Assembly (NCBI GenBank): GCA_015680685.1
Contig: MNCI01033307.1
Location: 1 to 64,000, forward strand
Length of the DNA stretch: 64,000 nt
Reading direction: 5' to 3'
Source: Gnetum montanum
Lineage: Eukaryota > Streptophyta > Gnetopsida > Gnetales > Gnetaceae
The notes under the pieces are model-generated. The model did not search any database and was not told the origin of the DNA. It saw nothing but the letters and a program-made list of their open reading frames with translations. Each line of letters opens with the position of its first letter. The stretch's first letter is position 1. A program made the translations under genes and the position numbers. Of this stretch, positions 33,500-45,273 are shown one piece after another.

Positions 33500-36293
33500 A
33501 TTATGTTTATGAATGAGAACTGTAGGTGGGAGGACCCTCACAGCCCAAGGAGAAGTGATCAAGAGGAGGAAGGGGCTAGTAGCAGTAGCCACAACAACCC
33601 TAGGAACAAGTACATGAGGCAACCCCTACAACAAGGCCCCTTCAGGAGGAGCCAAAATTAGAATCTATTCATCATATTCCTAGAGCAAAAACTAGCCAGT
33701 TAGGGCAAGATGAGACTCCTAGGCCAAGGCATAACTTTGAGCTCACTCTGATAGAGGTTTACTTGGAGAAAATTAGAACTAAGGAGGTCCAAAGTTCTAT
33801 TCTCCAGGAGGTAAACTTTGGATCCTTCTTGGAATGAAGAGGTTTATACACAACTACGTGGGTCTTCCATATGACCCTTTCTCACTAACAATGGAGAATG
33901 GTACATGGGAAGACATACTTATTCTAAAATAATTGACAAGGAGATGTGTTGATGAAAATCAAGGACATCACAATCTCCTACTTGGTTGAGGCCATTGCTA
34001 AGGCCGTTGGGTTGTGAGATATAGAACGAAATTGGCTAAACTATTTATACATGCAGATAGTAACACTAATAAAGAATGAGTCCATTAGTGTTATGGAGTG
34101 GATTTCAAGGAGTACAATGCCCTAACAAAGGTATAACATGCATATTTCAAGATTTTAGCCTATGAAATGAATTCAACAATAAGGCTTAGCAAGGTGACAA
34201 TCTTCTCCATCTAAGCATGTGCTTCTCTAAGCAGGAAATTCCTAGTCAACCTTCCCTAACTTATTTATATGGAAATTGAAAATTGCTTCAAATAAAATGA
34301 GATGACAATAAAGATGCTTCCCTTTCCATGACTAATTTTCAAACTATACAAAAGACAAGGAATAGCTTGCTATTTTAATGATATGGTTCGTCATGTTCCT
34401 ACCAAATCCTGGTAGGAGATGATGAAAGATAATATAGTAGCTAAGTTGTAGGAGGAGGAATATCCATCACCACCACATAATACAACACTAAAAATGATCA
34501 TAGTTATAATAGTAGAAAGGTTCTATAGGTGGTGGAGAATCATCAATGTACTATCTAGTCATGAGCCATTTAAATGAGGTTGCAAGGATCATCAACTAGC
34601 TAGATAGTGAGACTATTCCATTGTTTTCTACTCAAAGAAACCAAGTGCCCATAAGATCCAATCCTAGTGCTTGAGAGCTCATAGTGTCCATCCCATGATA
34701 AACATTCCCTAAAATCTTAGGAAATACACTAGTCTTCTCTATCATATTGGAGGAAGGCAAGGTGGTAACTATCTTGATAATGCAGCACAAAGGCTAGGAG
34801 ACAGTGATGGAGGTGGTGGCTGATAAAGTTACTAAAGTCCTAAATGCATCAATACCTAACATTAACATTGCTTTCATGGTGAATATTCATGCATCTGCAA
34901 GAGCAGGAAGTAGTTGGATGAACATTGTCCAACAAGAGGAAGTATTAGAATGATAGGTTGAAACCAAGTAACCACTTCTAGATATCTTTAAACTCTTAGA
35001 TGAAATCATTGTAAACTAGTCGTAGTTTCTTGGGAAAAAGGATAAATTGGTAATTACCAATGCACATGTAGAGAAGGCCACTATAATCAATTAGTAGTTG
35101 GCTACCAAAGTTGCTGAGTTACATGCCTATCTCTTTTACACTATGATTCTTAGGCTCAAGCTCACTAAGGATGAAGCTTTCCAGTAGCTTTAATAAAGAC
35201 TTCAAAAGGCTGAGAACGTGAAGAACCATAATGTTTAATGCATCCTTTTCAAAAGTGATGTCCTTCAACATTGACAAGGACCTATCATAGGCCCAAAAGA
35301 AGAACTTAATCCTCACCAAGGACAATCATTGCCTTCATAACATTGAACAACAAAAGAACTAATTGGTAAAATTAATACACTAGTAACAAGAGTAGCTCCT
35401 CGAGGTGAATCTAGATTTGAGGAGGTTGGTAGCTAAGAATTGAACTCTCTCAATGGAGGAAGTCTATGTCCTTCACTAGAAAACTGTCATTAAGGTAGCT
35501 ACCTAGAATAATGAAGTCCTAAAATTTGAGGACATGAAAAATCACTATAGGAACCATGTTGGACTTCTCAAAGAGATCAATAAAAAAGAGATTTGACTAG
35601 AAAAGGAAAAAAATGAATGAGGCCTTCTAGCAACTCCAACAAAGAGGTGACATATGGCAACCCATCTTTGATGGACTAAATACATTCACCAGGGATGAAA
35701 TTCACCTAAAGGAGTTGTAGATTGAAGAGATGATAGAATACATGAAGCTTGCCAATCTCTGTTATGCAAACTTGGTGATGCTAAAAGCTGAGAAGCCAAG
35801 GTTTGAACTTGAGAAGCAAGTGACTAGTTCCTAGCTCCTCTATGAGGTAGAATTCAAGCTTCACAAAGAGACAAAGAAGAAGATGAATATAGCCAATGTA
35901 GAGCTTGAAGTTTTTAGGAGAAGATTCACTAACCAACTATCTCTTATTGAGAACTTGGCCATGAAGATGAATAAATACCATGATCTATAGAAGATTTTAA
36001 GGATGTTCAACATAAAATGTAAAACTTTCACAACCTAGTTTGTCAATGCGAAGAAACTAATGTTTTCAATGTCATGCCCATGGGATATCCAAGCACCAAC
36101 CCAAATTGGTAAAGTTGTGTGGACTATGTATGATACACAAAGTATAGAGGAAAAAATCAAAGCTTTGGTAAGTCCTTTTAAGCTTTTAACAAAAGAATTA
36201 GCAATAGTAGGCCAACCTCAACCTCCACCAACACTAGGATGAGACAATTGAGCATCAATGTCATAGGAGCCTCCACCTCTTCGCACTATTTGA
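33500..36293 (+). pseudogene. ORF X of element D
   Basis: It aligns with ORF X of A and G from a Gln/Arg/Gly-rich start through the plant-transposon-associated domain (about 33800-34390: VNFGSFLE-like start, ITISYLVEAIAKAVG, YNALTKV, then LPFPxLIFKLY) to a coiled-coil half. That half contains ITNAHVEKATI, KLTKDEAF and VELEVF-like Lys/Glu-rich stretches at about 35000-36000. A Pro-rich end (VGQPQPPPTLG near 36210) precedes TGA at 36291. The start codon is lost and stops are numerous. Function unknown. Confidence 0.6.
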
Positions 36294-36527
36294 AAATTCA
36301 TTGTATCTTTAGCAATCCTATAAGCATCTGCTATAATTTTTGTAATGTGTCCAATTTTTTTGTAACAAATACTAATTTTTTTAGTCTTCTAAAATTTGGC
36401 ACTTAGAGTTAGTTAAGAGTCTATTTGTCTATCTTTCAATTAGTAAATTCCATACCTTCCAATTTTGTAAGAAACTCGATCATAATTTTATTTACTTGAG
36501 AATGAGTTTTCAATCAATCATGGGGTG

Positions 36528-37402
36528 TGATGAAGCATTAATAAGATAAGTTGTGTCACCACATCCCTATCCACATAGCCCTATCAATGCATGCTAGGAT
36601 ATGTTGATGTAGATATTTCGATGTTAACATAGTCATTACCTATAGAAATGCATGCATCCCTTATATATTTAGGACACTTTTCAATCATAGCAGTAGTTGA
36701 ACTCTTATAGTTTCTTTTCCGTAGAGTTAGAATAGTTTTCCTCTAAGTTTCCATAGTATGGATCTAAGAGACTATATGAAAATTCATTCAAGTGTCCTTA
36801 TACCTAAGCACATTGGCATGATAATAATAAAATCAATATTTCCTATATCCATTGTAGCACTTAGACTAGCTTAACTTTAGTTTTATGCACTTTACTTTAC
36901 TTGCATTTTTCATTACTATCCATAATTAAGTAATTGATATTATTAATGTTATTAATAATAAACACATAAATACGACCACTTCGAGCATAATGTGTTAAGA
37001 CTTGGTAATCCTAGCAGTGGGTATTTGGTATGCCTAGTAATAGCCACTTGGTAACCCAATAGTGTTAACACTAGTTAGGGATGTATCTAGCAAGTGGAAA
37101 AAGTTACTCCATTTAGGATAGTTAATTACCAAATTAGCTAATTATTTAGAAATTTAATTTTTAAAATTTTATTCTATCATATAACCATTAGGATTAAAAT
37201 ATCTAAAAAATAACTACAAAAATATACATCATGTGTGTTAACCATACTTAACCATATGTATTGATAATCACTTTATAACTACATGATTCACTATTTTGGA
37301 ATATCGGCCTCTTGGATAAGTATTTCTATGGAGTTTGATTGAATCACTACTGAACACTTGTGATTCATATGGTTGGGCATAGGGGATACCTATCACTCAT
37401 CA
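36528..37402 (+). repeat. 3' LTR of element D
   Basis: TGATGAAGC follows the purine tract catggggtg (36519-36527), and the end is ctatcactcatca. It matches the 5' LTR throughout. The TATA box has decayed to cctatagaaatgc. Confidence 0.9.
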
Positions 37403-37828
37403 CTAAGAAAAGTACTTACTTTTTGAATCATTTATATTTTCATTGAAATATGTTATAGGCTTGCCATCTTGAATAAGAACTTCTCCAAAGGCTTCTCTAG
37501 TTGCATCACATGACACTTGAATCTCCTTATTAGAGTTTGTTTATGAAAGAGCATGTGCATTTACCAAACTTCTCTTAAGTTGTTGGAAATTATGTTTTAC
37601 AACTAGAGATTACTTAAATGCATGTTGGCTCTTATCCTTAGTAGTATTAATTACTAAAGCTACTATTCCACTAAAATTATTAATAAACTTTCTATAATTT
37701 ACCAACCCATAAAATAATCTCATCTCTATATCCATTCCTTAGGTCTTTTAATCTACAATGGCCTTTACCTTTTCCAAATCTACTTTCAAACCTTCCTTAG
37801 AAATGATAATGCTCAAATGAACTAATTC
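37403..37828 (-). pseudogene. RT thumb/connection region of element E
   Basis: On the minus strand the reading has IIISKEGLKVDLEKVKAI near 37800-37745, then RLFYGLVNYRKFINNFS near 37700. Further on it has VSCDATREAFGEVLIQDGK and PITYFNENINDSKSKYFS to 37407. These are the usual motifs from the end of RT into RNase H of a chromovirus. The frame then continues at 23514 across the D insertion. To the right it is cut at about 37829 by the start of F; the N-terminal RT and protease were not found. Confidence 0.82.
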
Positions 37829-38345
37829 ACCATTCAAATGGACCAGGGAATTTGAACGAGCATTCCAAACTCTGAAACAAAAGCTTGTGGAAACTCCCAT
37901 TCTACAAGCCCCTGACTGGTCCAAACCATTCCTTATGAATGACGCATCCAATTATGCCTTAGGAGCTGTACTTACATAGTTAGATGACCAAAAACGTCCT
38001 TACTACATCCACTGTGCAAGTAGGAGTATCGTTGGTGCACAACTTAACTACACAACAACAGAAAAAGCATTAATGGCTATAGTATTTGCACTAGATAATT
38101 TTAGGTACTATGTGTTAGGTTACAAAGTGTTCATTCATATGGATCATAGTGCAATCAGGTTCCTCATGAACAAGCCAACTGTTAGCCCTTGTATTATACA
38201 CTGGCTAGTAATCCTACAGGAGTTCGATCTAATGATGATCGATCGAAAGGGCACAGAGAACGTAGTTGTAGATCATTTATCTTGGTTTCATTGGGATAGC
38301 AAGGAGGATGAATATGCCATATCTGATCATTTCTTGACGAAGACC
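37829..38345 (+). pseudogene. RNase H of element F
   Basis: The reading starts at PFKWTREFERAF and continues NDASNYALGAVL, NYTTTEKALMAIVFAL, HMDHSAIRFLMN and ENVVVDHLSWF. The acidic residues expected of RNase H (Asp in NDAS, Glu in TEKA, Asp in MDHS, Asp in VVDH) are all present. One stop (TAG, in place of Gln) lies near 37976. The 5' part of RT is missing because of the junction with E. Confidence 0.82.
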
Positions 38346-39670
38346 TCTTTGCCGATGTAGTGAATAATCAACCCATGGAAATGAATAGGTATAGTAGCAT
38401 TCTCACCTATCTCCTTTCCCAACAAACACCATAGAAGATGGACTTTAGGAAGAAACAACAGTTTCTTCACAGAGCCAAGTACTTCATGGAGATCAACGGA
38501 CAACTTTACAAAGTCTCTCCTGATGGCTTGGTTCAATGGTGTGTGCCTGATGTGGACCAACTAAGAGTTCTCCAAGACACTCATGAGGTCCCTTGTGGGG
38601 ATCACTATGCAGGGAGATGAATAGCTATTAAGATCCTGCTTGTAGGATATTACTAGCCAACATTATTTTGAGATGCCCATTAATTTGTCCAATCTTGCGA
38701 GTGTTGTCAACGTGATGGGGGAATGACTGCTAGAATGAAGGGTCCGCAACAATGGATTCAACCTTTAGAACCCTTCGACATTTGGGGAATAGACTTTATG
38801 GGGCCCATTACACCAATGTCCAATGGAAAAGCTTACAACATCGTTTTCATAGACTATCTAACGAAATGGGTTGAAACAGCTGCTATTACAGACTACACAT
38901 CATCTACAGCTGCATGATTTGTGCAACAACAAGTTGTAAATAGGTTTGGTGTGCCACGTGCACTTATCTTAGATAATGGAACACACTTCATAGGTGCAAC
39001 CTTTCAGAAGTTAATGCAACACTTAGGGGTTGAACACAAATTGACTACACCTTATCACCCCCAAGCCAATGGCCAAGCCATGGTGACTAACCCGGAGATC
39101 ACTAAAATATTAACAAGGATGATTAGCAAGTATAGGCAAGATTGGAGCACTAAACTAAATGATGCTCTCTAGGCATACCGCTCCACTTGGAAACTCCCTA
39201 CAGGCTACTCTCCCTATGAGTTAGTGTACAGAAAACATCCAAAGCTTCCAATTCAAATTGAGCTCTGTACACTATCCATGGCTTGTAACCTCCACCTCAA
39301 CCTAGATCTAGCACAAAACAAAGGTTAGCAACTCTAAACGTGCTAGAAGAGAATCGATTGGTTGCCCTGTCATCAAATGAGTTGCACAAGGCACATAACA
39401 AGCAACGTCATGACTTGAAAATTTGAAAGGTTAAGTACCAACCAGGAGATAAGGTCCTCTACTGAAACCACACACATGTGCCACAACACACAAAATTTCA
39501 AACATTGTGGGAAGGTCCTTACATCATTCATACAACCTTTCCTTCAAGGGCCATGACCATATACAAACCTGAGAGCCCTGATAAGCGATTACTGGTCAAT
39601 GTGCAACAAACCAAACCCTTCCATGAACTTAGAATAGCCAATGCACATAATACCTCTACGAAGGGATGAC
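38345..39670 (+). pseudogene. Integrase of element F
   Basis: The zinc region lies at about 38575-38712 (DTHEVPCGDHYAGR, then CECCQRDGG). The core is open at 38723-39172 except for one TGA near 38916. The first Asp (GIDFMGP) and second Asp (LDNGTHF) are kept, but the Glu is Met (NGQAMV). The C-terminal part has YQPGDKVLY, then FQTLWEGPYIIHTTFPSRA and RLLVNVQQTKPFHE, ending near 39669. No chromodomain is seen. Confidence 0.85.
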
Positions 39671-39706
39671 TTTGCTCATTATTTCAAATCTCCTCCTTTC
39701 AACTCA

Positions 39707-39722
39707 GTCATGGGAGAGATGG
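39707..39722 (+). promoter_or_regulatory. Polypurine tract-like block at the end of pol (F)
   Basis: gtcatgggagagatgg lies just after the integrase frame, at the same place as in A, D and G. Confidence 0.4.
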
Positions 39723-40223
39723 CCACCTATGCTGATCATTTAAGGCCCTCAGTTCCTTGTACACATTTTTTTTGTTTTATACATTTTTGTTTTACAAATT
39801 TCTTTAACTTTTCTCATTTTTTTCCAACATCATTCATAATTTTTCATTTATTTTTGTGTTTAGTTGTTTTATTTTATTAGATTCTTCACCTAATAAGTGC
39901 TCCTGATGGTGGTATGAATTGTATTCTATTGATTGCCAATGTTTGGTTTTTACCTTTGAGTTATAATGTTGATACTATGGTATGGTTCTTTTCATATAAC
40001 AGGCAATGAGTCCACATCATCCATGCATCCATAAATTTCTATGGTCTCTCTTGGCTTGGAACTATATAGTCCCTTTCTTTCAATAATAAGAACTATCAAT
40101 GAATTGGTGACTATGCATTTCTCAAACTAAGGAAGGACTCAAGGATTGAAAAGGGTGTGACTTCAAGGGGATTTGATGCATTTGTGCTAGCCATTCTCTT
40201 GGGTGCTTGGATGTTTTCTTCTT
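39723..40223 (+). other. Post-pol spacer of F, up to the gap
   Basis: It has the blocks also seen in A and G (aggcaatgagtccacatcat near 40002, gacttcaaggggatttgatg near 40160). Nothing coding was recognised. The part that would hold the small frame and the internal promoter falls in the gap. Confidence 0.55.
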
Positions 40224-40562
40224 NNNNNNNNNNNNNNNNNNNNNNNNNNNNNNNNNNNNNNNNNNNNNNNNNNNNNNNNNNNNNNNNNNNNNNNNNNNNN
40301 NNNNNNNNNNNNNNNNNNNNNNNNNNNNNNNNNNNNNNNNNNNNNNNNNNNNNNNNNNNNNNNNNNNNNNNNNNNNNNNNNNNNNNNNNNNNNNNNNNNN
40401 NNNNNNNNNNNNNNNNNNNNNNNNNNNNNNNNNNNNNNNNNNNNNNNNNNNNNNNNNNNNNNNNNNNNNNNNNNNNNNNNNNNNNNNNNNNNNNNNNNNN
40501 NNNNNNNNNNNNNNNNNNNNNNNNNNNNNNNNNNNNNNNNNNNNNNNNNNNNNNNNNNNNNN
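40224..40562. other. Assembly gap (339 N)
   Basis: A run of N within the post-pol spacer of F. By comparison with A and G it should contain the internal palindromes, TATA box, leader and splice donor. Confidence 0.95.
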
Positions 40563-40742
40563 TGGTCCAATTTTTTTGATTTTCTCTTAACCCCTACACC
40601 TTTGGTAGTCACCAATGTTATATCTCCAAAATCCACATCAACCATATCACAACACAACCAATGGACCGTACACTAAGGCAAGGTATCAACTACATTACAA
40701 TTCATTTACTGTTGCTAATTTAAGATTGTGTTGTGTGTGCAG
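40563..40742 (+). other. 3' part of predicted 5'-UTR intron (F)
   Basis: It resembles the ends of the introns of A and G: aggcaaggtatc, then ttgctaattt (branch-like) and gtgttgtgtgtgcag|ATGGCA. The donor lies in the gap. Confidence 0.5.
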
Positions 40743-40887
40743 ATGGCAATCATACACCAATGGAATGGATCCGGAGGAAACACTTGGAATGGACTAGTGC
40801 TGGAGCAATTATGCAAGGAACAAGATCAATGGAGTGGTTATGGATGGACAACAGAAGGCACAATCTTGGCATTGGAAACAACAAACT

Positions 40888-40932
<45 letters not shown>
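40743..40932 (+). pseudogene. Short ORF after the acceptor in F (ORF X replaced or truncated)
   Basis: ATG 40743 directly follows the acceptor as in A and G and reads MAIIHQWNGSGGNTWNG to a stop shortly after. It is followed by a TC repeat and then by the region just before the 3' LTR. The plant-transposon domain and the coiled coil are absent. It is either a deletion derivative or a different short form of the unit; the sequence alone does not decide. Confidence 0.4.
40891..40930 (+). repeat. (TC)20 microsatellite
   Basis: Twenty uninterrupted tc units. Any frame across them is repeat-encoded (Ser-Leu or Arg-Glu). Confidence 0.95.
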
Positions 40933-40933
<1 letters not shown>

Positions 40934-41133
40934 GCTACCAAATAAGGCTGGATGTCAAATGTGTATAGTGTTCACCCTTATTGTCATGAACACTAATATT
41001 GTCATGTGTTGTAATGATGATCCATTCACATGTCACCCCATTCACCATTAGTGTCATTCAAGTCAATAATCCCATACCTTCCCAATATTTTTTAAGGAAC
41101 TCGAGGACAAGTTTTTATTTAGTCATGGGGGTA

Positions 41134-41924
41134 TGATGAGCCATGATATCACATACGTGATATCGTGTACGCGATATCGCGGTCCACCGCAATGTCTATA
41201 AATAAGAGGCGACTTTCCCTATTTTAGGCACTTAGGCTTAGACCCTTAGCCAAACTATAGCAGTTTTACCATTCCAGAGTTAGAATAATTTCCATGTGCC
41301 CGCAGTAGGAGTCTTAAAGTGAACAGATCTTTATTCGAGCAAATTGTGCTCAGCACACATTTTTGTACGGCAATAAAGACGAACTTTCTGATAAACCTTG
41401 CAACATGTGGACTAAGCTAAATAGGAATTAATTATTGTTGAATATTCAAATTCTTTCCTAGTTAATTAATCTCTCTCAACCCTTGACTCTCCTAGTTAAG
41501 TGCATTTAGTACGACCGCTTCGAGCACGTGTGTAATGCTTGGTAACCTGGTAATGAGTAGTGTTTGGTAATCCCAGCAGCGTTGCACTGGTTCAGTGTAT
41601 GTGCAACAAGTGAGAACGAATATTGGTGCTAGGACAATTAGAACTTAGTTAGTGAATAGTTAATAAAAGTTAGTCACTTAGTTCTCTTCACCTTCCCCTA
41701 TTAGCATAAGACGCTAAAAAGATAAAAGATATAAAAATCATATACCTCAAGCTTACTTAACCATACAACCATGACAATACAAGTAAGTTTGGGAATACAG
41801 TGATTGATTAACCTTAAGTATTCCATTAAGGCACATAAGCACTTAGTCCTTGGAGCTCAACCGGATCGTGCGTGAGATGCTTGTATTCGTATGGTTGAGT
41901 GTAGGGGTACCTCACCACTCATCA
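41134..41924 (+). repeat. 3' LTR of element F
   Basis: TGATGAGCC follows the polypurine tract catgggggta (41124-41133); the end is CTCATCA. U3 is about 63 bp and made of overlapping palindromes: gatatcac/gtgatatc (41145-41164) and gatatcg/cgatatc (41159-41178). TATAAATAA is at 41197. It matches the solo LTR at 30969. Confidence 0.88.
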
Positions 41925-42860
41925 ATTAGAAAGGCATATGACCCATGGTCAAAGGTAGGTTATTTCCAAGCATCTCATGATCCCTTGGACTAGTTCAACC
42001 ATGTGACTAAAAAGGCCTATGACCCATATTTAAACATAGTCCTCTAATGGCATTAGCATTGGTTTTAAGGCTAGAAAGCTAGGTGACCTGTTTATAAAGG
42101 CTCTCCTCTAACCAATGGATAAGGCTCATAAACTAAACACCAATACTTAATTAATTATTCATAAAATATCTAATTCTTTATTTCCTTATTTTCTTATTAA
42201 GTGGTAATTTCTTCCTATGGTGGTTAGTGGTCTTATGATGATGAACAAAGGATGATGTAATGCAATATCTTTGGTAATGGTTGGACTTGGTTTGAAATCT
42301 TGATAGATAGGCATAATGATCATTTTAACCATGCATCACATTAAACCTACTATGATCATGGTAAGGTATCTCATGTTCCAATTTTTCAATTCCTATTTAC
42401 TCTACTTTAATTCATTCACATGATATAATTATGAATTCTATGGTTTTTCATAACATAGTGTAGGATTCTAATTGAGGTGATTCTTTTTTTTTTCTAGAGA
42501 AAGACATTATCAACATTTGAATTATAAGATGCTCACTAACACCTATAGAAGTGATTGTGCAAGGACTATGAACCAACCCCACACCTACAAAACATCATGT
42601 ATAAATTCTCTAAATTCATGCATCATTGTAAGACATTTCTCATCATTTTGTAATAAATTTTTAATGATTTCATAATGAATTTTTCTCCTAGTCCTTTCAA
42701 GTCTTGTATATTTTTGAATTCTAATATCTCAATTTCATGATTTTCAATATTTTAGAGCATTAACAAGACTTATGTAAATACCTAATAAATCTTAAGAGGC
42801 TTGAACCCCTTAAAGCCATGAAATAAGGTGCCAAAAATCTCAAAAACAAAGTGAAAAATT
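41925..42860 (+). other. Non-coding stretch, probably spacer of element I
   Basis: AT-rich; no protein motif was seen and no clear match to the spacers of A, D or G. It lies before the promoter-like block and ORF X of I, where the post-pol spacer belongs. Confidence 0.4.
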
Positions 42861-42864
42861 ATGA

Positions 42865-42920
42865 TTGTAGATGCTATGATGTCATAAATGTAACATTGAA
42901 ATCATAAAAACCTATAAATA
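42865..42920 (+). promoter_or_regulatory. Possible internal promoter of element I
   Basis: gatgtcataaatgtaacatt (from about 42879) shares tcataaatg, in inverted form, with catttatga in the U3 of the LTR at 45274. TATAAATA is at 42913. It is the weakest of the internal promoter copies. Confidence 0.35.
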
Positions 42921-43344
42921 GTACACAACCCTCTTTCATTTCTTCACTTTCACCTTCAAATGTAAGATGCGTTTTTGTTGTTTTAAGAGAAAAAAAGCCT
43001 TCTATGTATAATATTTTGTGATCTAGACCTCCAATTTAAGCTATTTAAAAACCTATGAGCACCCTAAGTTGAGACCTTTATTATGGGATCCTTAGAAGCA
43101 CATTTTGAAACCTTTCCTAACACTCTAATTTTTTAAGGAAGAGGAAAATAATGATAAATCCAACTAAAATTAATTAATAATTTGAGGTTTTAGTTATCCT
43201 AGCATTTCAAAAATGTAATTTTTTAATTATCATAACCATTAAACATCAGTTTTTTGGCATTCCTAATCTAACTTAACACTCAAATAAGGTTGAAGACATT
43301 AAGGAAAATTATTGAAGATGAATAGCAATTTTTGGTGATCATAG

Positions 43345-45063
43345 ATGATACTAAGCATGAAGTTTGATCCTCAATAGGTGTAAGAGAAACCACAAGCCTC
43401 TCCAATTTAGTTAGCTTTATCAACCAATGTGGAATACTATCTTGATGAGATCCACCTTTTTCAGAATAATTTTCAAATAGATTCCATCATAGAAATTAAG
43501 GACATCACCATTTCCTACTCAATGGATGTCTTTATAGAGGCATTAGAAATCCTAAATACTAGGATAAATTTTGCTTACATGTCCATCCATTTAGATTTAG
43601 ACATCAAGAATAAATGGGTTTGTCAGGCATATAGTGTGAACCATAAGCAACAGAACTCTTTGACACTATTGTAAAAGATTTACTTCAAAATCAAAAACTA
43701 CCACATCAGTCCAATGGTTAGATGGCATAAGATTACATCTTTCTATGCTAGGGAATGTACAATCCTTAGAAAAAAAATTTTTAGTTAATCTACCTCATTT
43801 CCTTTTCATGGAAATTAAGAAACAATTCAAAAAGAATGAAAAGGGTAGGAAGACAATCCCCTTTTTATGCCTTATTAGAAAACTTTACAAAAGAGAATGG
43901 ATTATCCAATATACTAATGATACCATTTGGAAGCTTCTCATAGCATCATGGATCAAAATCATAAAAATGGTTCTAGATAAGAAGATCAAGAGGAACTTTC
44001 ACTATTAAGCATTGAAGCTATGGTAACAAACACCTCTATATCAATAGCAACATCCACTCTAGTAACCACTATACTAGTTAGGGAAACTAGAGGTGTTATA
44101 CCCAACTAGCATAAACTAGTGTTGTAGGCACTAGTGCTCATACACCTATTGGTAAATTTAAAGTCTACCATCATACTCTAAATCATCTTTAGGAGGTATT
44201 CCAAGTTATGAGTTGGTAACAAGATGATGTAGGTAAATGTGGAAATCAAAAGATTAGCTAGAAAGAACTTAAACTTATTCATGGAGGAAGTTCTAACCAT
44301 TTACCAAAAGTTTGCAACTAAGTTTGAAGCCTGTAAAAATGAGGCTAAGTGATAGGATATATTTAAAAAACACTTCACAAATTAAGTTGGACTATTAAAA
44401 GAGATCAAAATAGCTAAGGCTGAGTTGAATGTCATAGTATAATGAGCTACCACTATCACATGCACAAGCATTCTCGATGTGATCAACATAATGAATAGTG
44501 TTGAAATTAAAATGTAGTAGCTTTAAATCAAGGATATTACCTATTAGCTAGAATAGGATAACCTAACACATGCTAATCTTGTCATGTTAATAGTTGGAAG
44601 GCCTAGATTAGAGTTAGAGAAGTAGATTGCCACCACATTCTATCTCTATGAATGTGAGTATCAACTCCATAAGTAAGAAAAGTAGAAGTTGCAAATTATA
44701 AATGTAGAGTTAGAGGTTCTCAAGAAAAATTTTACAGATCATATGGATGTTGCAGAAAACTTGATGAAGAAATTACTGGACCACCATGTGATCAGGAACC
44801 AAGTAAATGCATTGAAAGTTGATTGCATTAATTTTATTTCTTACTTTGCTCATGTGAATAAAATTTTTCTAAAGTTTCCATGTGTTTGGAATGCTCCAAC
44901 TACACCAGAACTTGTAGAATTCACTTAAAAGGATAGAGATTCATAGAAAAATGATAAGTAGAAGGTGATTCTTACTCATTTTTTCATAAAAGGAAAATGG
45001 GTAGTTAAGTAATTGCAAGAGCAACAAAGGCATGAAGAACCACTAGCACTAGGAAAAACTTGA
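43345..45063 (+). pseudogene. ORF X of element I (shorter copy)
   Basis: The ATG follows gatcatag|, the same acceptor as in A. The plant-transposon-associated domain is well seen at 43429-43950: IEIKDITISYSMDVFIEALE, then YSVNHKQQNSLTLL, HISPMVRWHKITSFYA, KKFLVNLPHFLFMEIKKQF and TIPFLCLIRKLYKR. It aligns motif by motif with G (YGVNHKEYGMLTPTKR, LNPMVRPNKVTAF). The coiled-coil half follows (IINVELEVLKKNFTDHMDVA at 44692). It is about 1.7 kb, against 2.8 kb in A, D and G, so part is lost. The end is TGA at 45061. Confidence 0.6.
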
Positions 45064-45273
45064 AGATATTTCAACAAAAATTTTAAAGATCTTCTACAAA
45101 TTTTCTTATTTTTAATGTTAAATCTAGTTTTTTATCATTCTTTATAAAATCACTCAAATAAAATTTTATGATGCAACATTCAAGTTAGTTGGTGTAACTT
45201 CCATAATTTTATAATAAACATCATTCCAAATTTTCATAACCCAAGGATGAGTTTTTAGTCAGCTATAGGGGTA

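Larger units (their letters stand above)
23515..37402 (+). mobile_element. Ty3/gypsy element D (Athila/Tat-like), inserted in E
   Basis: LTRs at 23515-24411 and 36528-37402 are flanked by identical ctaag duplications (23510-23514, 37403-37407). The target is the RT/RNase H boundary of the minus-strand element E, whose frame continues on the other side. Gag, protease, RT, RNase H, integrase, spacer and ORF X are all present but decayed. D carries two later insertions: a solo LTR at 30969-31747 and an inverted LTR scrap at 30007. Confidence 0.92.
37829..41924 (+). mobile_element. Truncated compact Ty3/gypsy element F
   Basis: It begins abruptly inside RNase H and runs through integrase, spacer, an N gap, an intron remnant, a short ORF and a 3' LTR at 41134-41924. 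It lacks ORF X apart from a short start, so only about 0.4 kb lie between the predicted acceptor and the LTR. Its pol is the least decayed in the window. No 5' LTR or left target duplication was found. Confidence 0.8.

Noticed and set aside
40157-40676. Long open frames across 40157-40676 on both strands
   Set aside because: They are open only because the 339-N gap has no stops; no real codons support them.
40728-40945. Ser-Leu and Arg-Glu repeat proteins around 40750-40945
   Set aside because: They are translations of the (TC)20 microsatellite and differ only by frame.
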